24,992 nt of DNA from contig NZ_JBGTCA010000407.1 of the NCBI RefSeq assembly GCF_041749095.1, positions 1 to 24,992 of the forward strand, in the 5' to 3' direction. Below the pieces are notes generated by a model. That model saw only the letters and a list, made by a program, of their open reading frames with translations. It had not been told where the DNA came from and did no database searches. Numbering within the stretch: the stretch's first letter is position 1; every line of letters begins with the position of its first letter. Made by a program: the position numbers and the translations under genes. This stretch comes from Aquiflexum sp041749095. GTDB lineage: Bacteria > Bacteroidota > Bacteroidia > Cytophagales > Cyclobacteriaceae. This document shows positions 21,754 through 24,992 of this stretch, piece after piece.

Positions 21754-24063
21754 ATGCCTTATTCGGATTCACATCTTGAACATGAGTTGTTAAATTCCCT
21801 CTGCGAGCATCTCCCTGTCCCATTTGTCAGGATATTACAGACAACGGATAGGGGATTAAAGCTATTATTCTGCAATAAGAGTATCGAAGAACTTTCCGGT
21901 TTATCGAATGACGAATTGATTGAAAAAGAGGAGTATTTTTGGAGGATATTTGGACCAAAAGGAAAAGGTCAGATTGAAAAACTGATGGCAGTGGCAGTCT
22001 TGGACACCAACAAATGGGAACATAAATTTCTGGCAAAATTGTCCTCCGGAAAATCAAGATGGCTGAAAGCTTTGGGAAAATCCGGCAAGGACAAAAATGG
22101 AAATTTATTTTGGAATGTAGTTTTATTTGAAATAGATCACTGTAACAAAGGCAAGGAGCCAATCCATTCTGCTGAATCCCAACACCCTAAAAACAATACT
22201 TATCAAAATATACCACGCAAACTTTTGGACAGAGTTTACAACCTAACCAAAATAGGAGGGTGGGAATTCGATGTTGCCAAAAACAACTTTTTCTGTTCAC
22301 CAATGGCCAATAAAATTCTGGAAACAGAGCAAGAAAGGCATATCGACATGAACACCTTTATTGGTTTTTTCCGGCCTGATATCCAGGTCAGTGTCAGGGT
22401 TTATTTGGAAGAAGGTATCGTCAAAGGAATTCCCTGGGATTTTGAATTGCCTATCATTACCTCCAAAGGTTATGAAAAGTGGGTTCGGTGCATAGGTCAG
22501 TCCGATTTTAAAAACGGTACATGTTGCAGGCTTTTTGGAAGTATTCAGGATATACACCAAGGAAAAATCACGGAACTAAGACTCCAAAAAACAGCAGATA
22601 ATATTCCCGGTGTCATTTTTCAGTACATCCTCCAATCAGATGGTAGCGATGAAATCACCCATTTGACCAAAGGAGCCTACAAACTCTGGGGGCATTCACC
22701 TGAAGCGTGCATGGAAGATATCCAACTGATCTGGGATCAAACCAAAGGCGGTGGGGATTTTGAAAAGGTTAAGGCCAGTATAAAGCAATCTGCTGAAACC
22801 ATGGAACCATGGCACTGTCAGTATAGAAGCAGGTTGCCTGACGGCAGGATATTGTGGCATGAAGGATATGGTGCACCTCAACGACTTCGTGACGGAAGCA
22901 TTTTATGGGATTCTTTGATTATCGACATTACCGAAAAGAAAGAACTGGAAAACCTCCTCGAAAGGGCCAGCCAACTCGCCAAAATCGGAAGCTGGGAAAT
23001 GGATCTTAGAAAAGGACCAAATGAAAATATTTACTGGTCACCCATAACCAAAATGATCTTGGAAGTAGATCCGGACTATAATCCAGCCATCACTTCCGGT
23101 TATGAATTATATGAAACTGACAGCAAAACGCTGATCAGTAATGCTACCAAAAGACTAATAGAAAAAGGAGAGGAGTTTGACCTCGAACTTCTGTTGTCAA
23201 CCGCCAGTGGTAACAAAAAATGGATAAGATGTATCGGGCAATCCGAACGGAGTGACGGTAAATGCATGAAGATATATGGCAGTGTTCAGGATATCCACTG
23301 GCGAAAAACCACTGAACTTGAACTTAAAAAATTAAATAAAAACCTGAGAAAACATGTCAAAGAACTGGCAGTCTCCAATTCCGAATTGGAACAGTTTGCT
23401 TATGTGGCTTCTCATGACCTTCAGGAGCCATTAAGGATGGTTACGGGATTCTTGAGCCAGTTGGAGAAAAAATACAAAGGTCAGTTGGATGACAAGGCCA
23501 GGCAATACATCGACATAGCTGTGGATGGGGCGAATAGAATGCGAAAAATCATCTTGGATCTATTGGAATTTTCCAGATTGGGCAAAGTGGAAGAGGAACT
23601 TTCAGAGGTTTCACTTTCTGATGTCATTGAGGAAGCTTTAAAGCTACAGTCCAAAAATATAGTAGAAACCAATGCCCGGGTACAAATAGGCCCCATGCCC
23701 ACTCTAATGGGTTTCCGTTCCCCTCTGATACAAGTCTTCCAGAATCTTGTTGGGAACTCACTCAAATATAGGAAAGAGGATCTTACGCCGGTGATCAGCA
23801 TTTCAGCCGAAGAGTTATCAGCGGAATGGATGTTTACGGTACAGGACAACGGTATAGGAATAGACCCCCAATTCTTTCAAAAGATATTTGTGATTTTCCA
23901 AAGATTGCACACCAAAGAAAAATATTCCGGCACAGGGATAGGACTTGCCATCGTAAAGAAAATTATTGATAACTTAGGTGGGAAAATTTGGGTCGAATCC
24001 GAACCTGGAAATTGGAGTAAGTTTATATTTACCATACCCAAAAAAATCGAAACTACAAACTAA
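21754..24063 (+). CDS. Soluble multi-PAS sensor histidine kinase
   Basis: The 769-residue protein lacks membrane helices. Four PAS/PAC-like units are inferred at about residues 15-137, 155-275, 280-400 and 405-525. A coiled coil follows, then HisKA with His554 in ASHDLQEPLR, then a HATPase domain with NLVGNSLKY, DNGIGIDPQ and GTGIGLAIVKKII. Units two and four are clear duplicates: IGGWEFD (167-173) against IGSWEMD (411-417), and KWVRCIGQS against KWIRCIGQS. Each ends in FGSIQDIH or YGSVQDIH. The kinase core closely resembles that of the gene before it. A receiver gene follows 12 bases later. The signals are unknown. Confidence 0.92.
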   Translation: MPYSDSHLEHELLNSLCEHLPVPFVRILQTTDRGLKLLFCNKSIEELSGLSNDELIEKEEYFWRIFGPKGKGQIEKLMAVAVLDTNKWEHKFLAKLSSGKSRWLKALGKSGKDKNGNLFWNVVLFEIDHCNKGKEPIHSAESQHPKNNTYQNIPRKLLDRVYNLTKIGGWEFDVAKNNFFCSPMANKILETEQERHIDMNTFIGFFRPDIQVSVRVYLEEGIVKGIPWDFELPIITSKGYEKWVRCIGQSDFKNGTCCRLFGSIQDIHQGKITELRLQKTADNIPGVIFQYILQSDGSDEITHLTKGAYKLWGHSPEACMEDIQLIWDQTKGGGDFEKVKASIKQSAETMEPWHCQYRSRLPDGRILWHEGYGAPQRLRDGSILWDSLIIDITEKKELENLLERASQLAKIGSWEMDLRKGPNENIYWSPITKMILEVDPDYNPAITSGYELYETDSKTLISNATKRLIEKGEEFDLELLLSTASGNKKWIRCIGQSERSDGKCMKIYGSVQDIHWRKTTELELKKLNKNLRKHVKELAVSNSELEQFAYVASHDLQEPLRMVTGFLSQLEKKYKGQLDDKARQYIDIAVDGANRMRKIILDLLEFSRLGKVEEELSEVSLSDVIEEALKLQSKNIVETNARVQIGPMPTLMGFRSPLIQVFQNLVGNSLKYRKEDLTPVISISAEELSAEWMFTVQDNGIGIDPQFFQKIFVIFQRLHTKEKYSGTGIGLAIVKKIIDNLGGKIWVESEPGNWSKFIFTIPKKIETTN

Positions 24064-24075
24064 GACTTATTTTTA

Positions 24076-24504
24076 ATGAAAAGAGAAGTACACATATTAC
24101 TGGTCGAGGACAATGAAGGAGACGTGATACTGACTACGGAAGCATTTGAGGACCGGAAAATAGTAAACAAAATCAGTGTGGCCAGGGACGGACAGGAGGC
24201 ACTGGATTTTATTTACAGAAGAAACAAATACGAAGGCGGAGAACTTCCTGACCTGATATTACTGGACATCAACCTTCCCAAAATAAGCGGTCATGAGGTA
24301 CTTGAAATCATCAAAAACGATGAAACTGTGATGCACATCCCAGTAATCATGTTGACTACTTCCTCCTCTGAAAAAGACCTTCAATTTTCATATAAAAACC
24401 ATGCAAATTGTTTTATCACCAAACCGGTGGAAGTAGAAAGCTTTTTGGATGCTATTACCAAAATAGAAGACTTTTGGTTAAGTATAGTTTCATTGCCCAA
24501 ATAA
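24076..24504 (+). CDS. Single-domain response regulator (Rcp1-like)
   Basis: This 142-residue REC domain has no output domain. The acidic pocket is Glu11/Asp12 (LLVEDNEGD), the phosphoacceptor Asp64 (LILLDINLP), Thr94/Thr95 (MLTTSS) and Lys116 (ITKP). The long loop YRRNKYEGGELPDLILLD is the hallmark of Rcp1-type receivers that serve phytochrome-class kinases. It is 12 bases downstream of the multi-PAS kinase and is its probable phosphorylation partner. It may pass phosphate onward or act by protein contact. Confidence 0.93.
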   Translation: MKREVHILLVEDNEGDVILTTEAFEDRKIVNKISVARDGQEALDFIYRRNKYEGGELPDLILLDINLPKISGHEVLEIIKNDETVMHIPVIMLTTSSSEKDLQFSYKNHANCFITKPVEVESFLDAITKIEDFWLSIVSLPK

Positions 24505-24513
24505 CCCGCATAA

Positions 24514-24992
24514 ATGAAAAAAGACATAAAGCAATACCATCTTCTTGTAATAGAAGATAATCCCGGAGATTTTATTTTGGTAGAGGAATACCTGGAAGAA
24601 ATGATATTAAACCCCGACATTACCAGGGCCCAAAGTTTTATTGAAGCCAAAAAAATACTTGAATCTTCTGAATCCGAAAAGATTGATGTCATTTTATTGG
24701 ACCTTTCCCTGCCGGATAAAAGTGGGGAAATCCTGATATCTGAGATATTTGAGCTTTCTAAAGGAAAACCCATCATTGTACTTACCGGCTATGCTGATGC
24801 TAATTTTGCCATTAGATCCCTCTCAATGGGTGTTTCGGATTATCTGCTCAAAGATGACCTTACGGCTACTGCGCTATATAAAAGTATTGTTTACAACATC
24901 GAAAGAAATAAAAACATCGTCAAGCTTCAGGAATCAGAGCAACGTTATGCAGACCTTTTCCAGTCAAGTCCTCAACCTATGTGGGTTTATGA
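24514..24992 (+). CDS. REC-PAS signalling protein (3' end outside window)
   Basis: The gene starts at ATG 24514, nine bases after the previous stop, and is still open at the window edge after 159 codons. The receiver domain has Glu14/Asp15 (LVIEDNPGD), phosphoacceptor Asp63 (ILLDLSLPD), the Thr in IVLTGY and the Lys in YLLKDD. After a helix NIERNKNIVKLQESEQRYADLFQ comes the beginning of a PAS domain (SSPQPMWVY). The output module is cut off: a histidine kinase is most likely in this setting, but a GGDEF or other module is possible. Confidence 0.85.
   Translation, partial: MKKDIKQYHLLVIEDNPGDFILVEEYLEEMILNPDITRAQSFIEAKKILESSESEKIDVILLDLSLPDKSGEILISEIFELSKGKPIIVLTGYADANFAIRSLSMGVSDYLLKDDLTATALYKSIVYNIERNKNIVKLQESEQRYADLFQSSPQPMWVY

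Overview
The window looks like a chromosomal segment of a Bacteroidota bacterium, most likely Cytophagales and probably Cyclobacteriaceae-like (taxonomy is inferred). The reasons are the gene block parA-parB-DUF5683-dapB-lepB, the long Bacteroidota-type YidC and LepB, the scarcity of Shine-Dalgarno sites, a TAnnTTTG-type -7 promoter element before the gene at 918, and abundant short intergenic repeats. No rRNA, tRNA, CRISPR array, integrase or transposase was seen.

Layout. (1) 1-5787: the 3' end of yidC with its terminator, then a tight plus-strand operon: UPF0173 metal-dependent hydrolase, parA, parB, a DUF5683 envelope protein, dapB and lepB, closed by a strong terminator. It combines chromosome partitioning, lysine/diaminopimelate synthesis and protein export. 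(2) 5788-7122: an AT-rich accessory patch with one KilA-N gene, an operator-like palindrome just before its start, and a coding-looking remnant containing two related 18-bp inverted repeats. (3) 7123-10222: minus-strand genes for a thioredoxin-like ferredoxin, a DUF819 membrane protein, a NudL-type CoA pyrophosphatase and a lipoprotein. (4) 10223-14862: an AT-rich regulatory gap, a solitary aceK (isocitrate dehydrogenase kinase/phosphatase), an unrecognised 374-aa protein and a DUF6544 membrane protein. (5) 14863-18844: repeat arrays, mgtE overlapping rsmA (minus strand), then pdxA, a YjdI-like iron-sulfur protein and a 46-codon ORF (plus strand). (6) 18860-24992: an MFS transporter and a phosphorelay cluster of two related histidine kinases, an Rcp1-type receiver and a REC-PAS protein cut by the window edge.

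The most unusual structure is a family of degenerate period-7 tandem repeats lying directly 3' of three genes (DUF819, DUF6544 and mgtE). In all three, the repeat read on the sense strand of the preceding gene follows NNNDAGA. Each array is interrupted or ended by a different short palindromic element. The mgtE array abuts the stop codon with no spacer. This looks like a gene-end-associated, strand-oriented repeat system comparable in form to cyanobacterial heptanucleotide STRRs. Whether it acts in termination, mRNA stability or simply as a repeat niche cannot be decided from this window.
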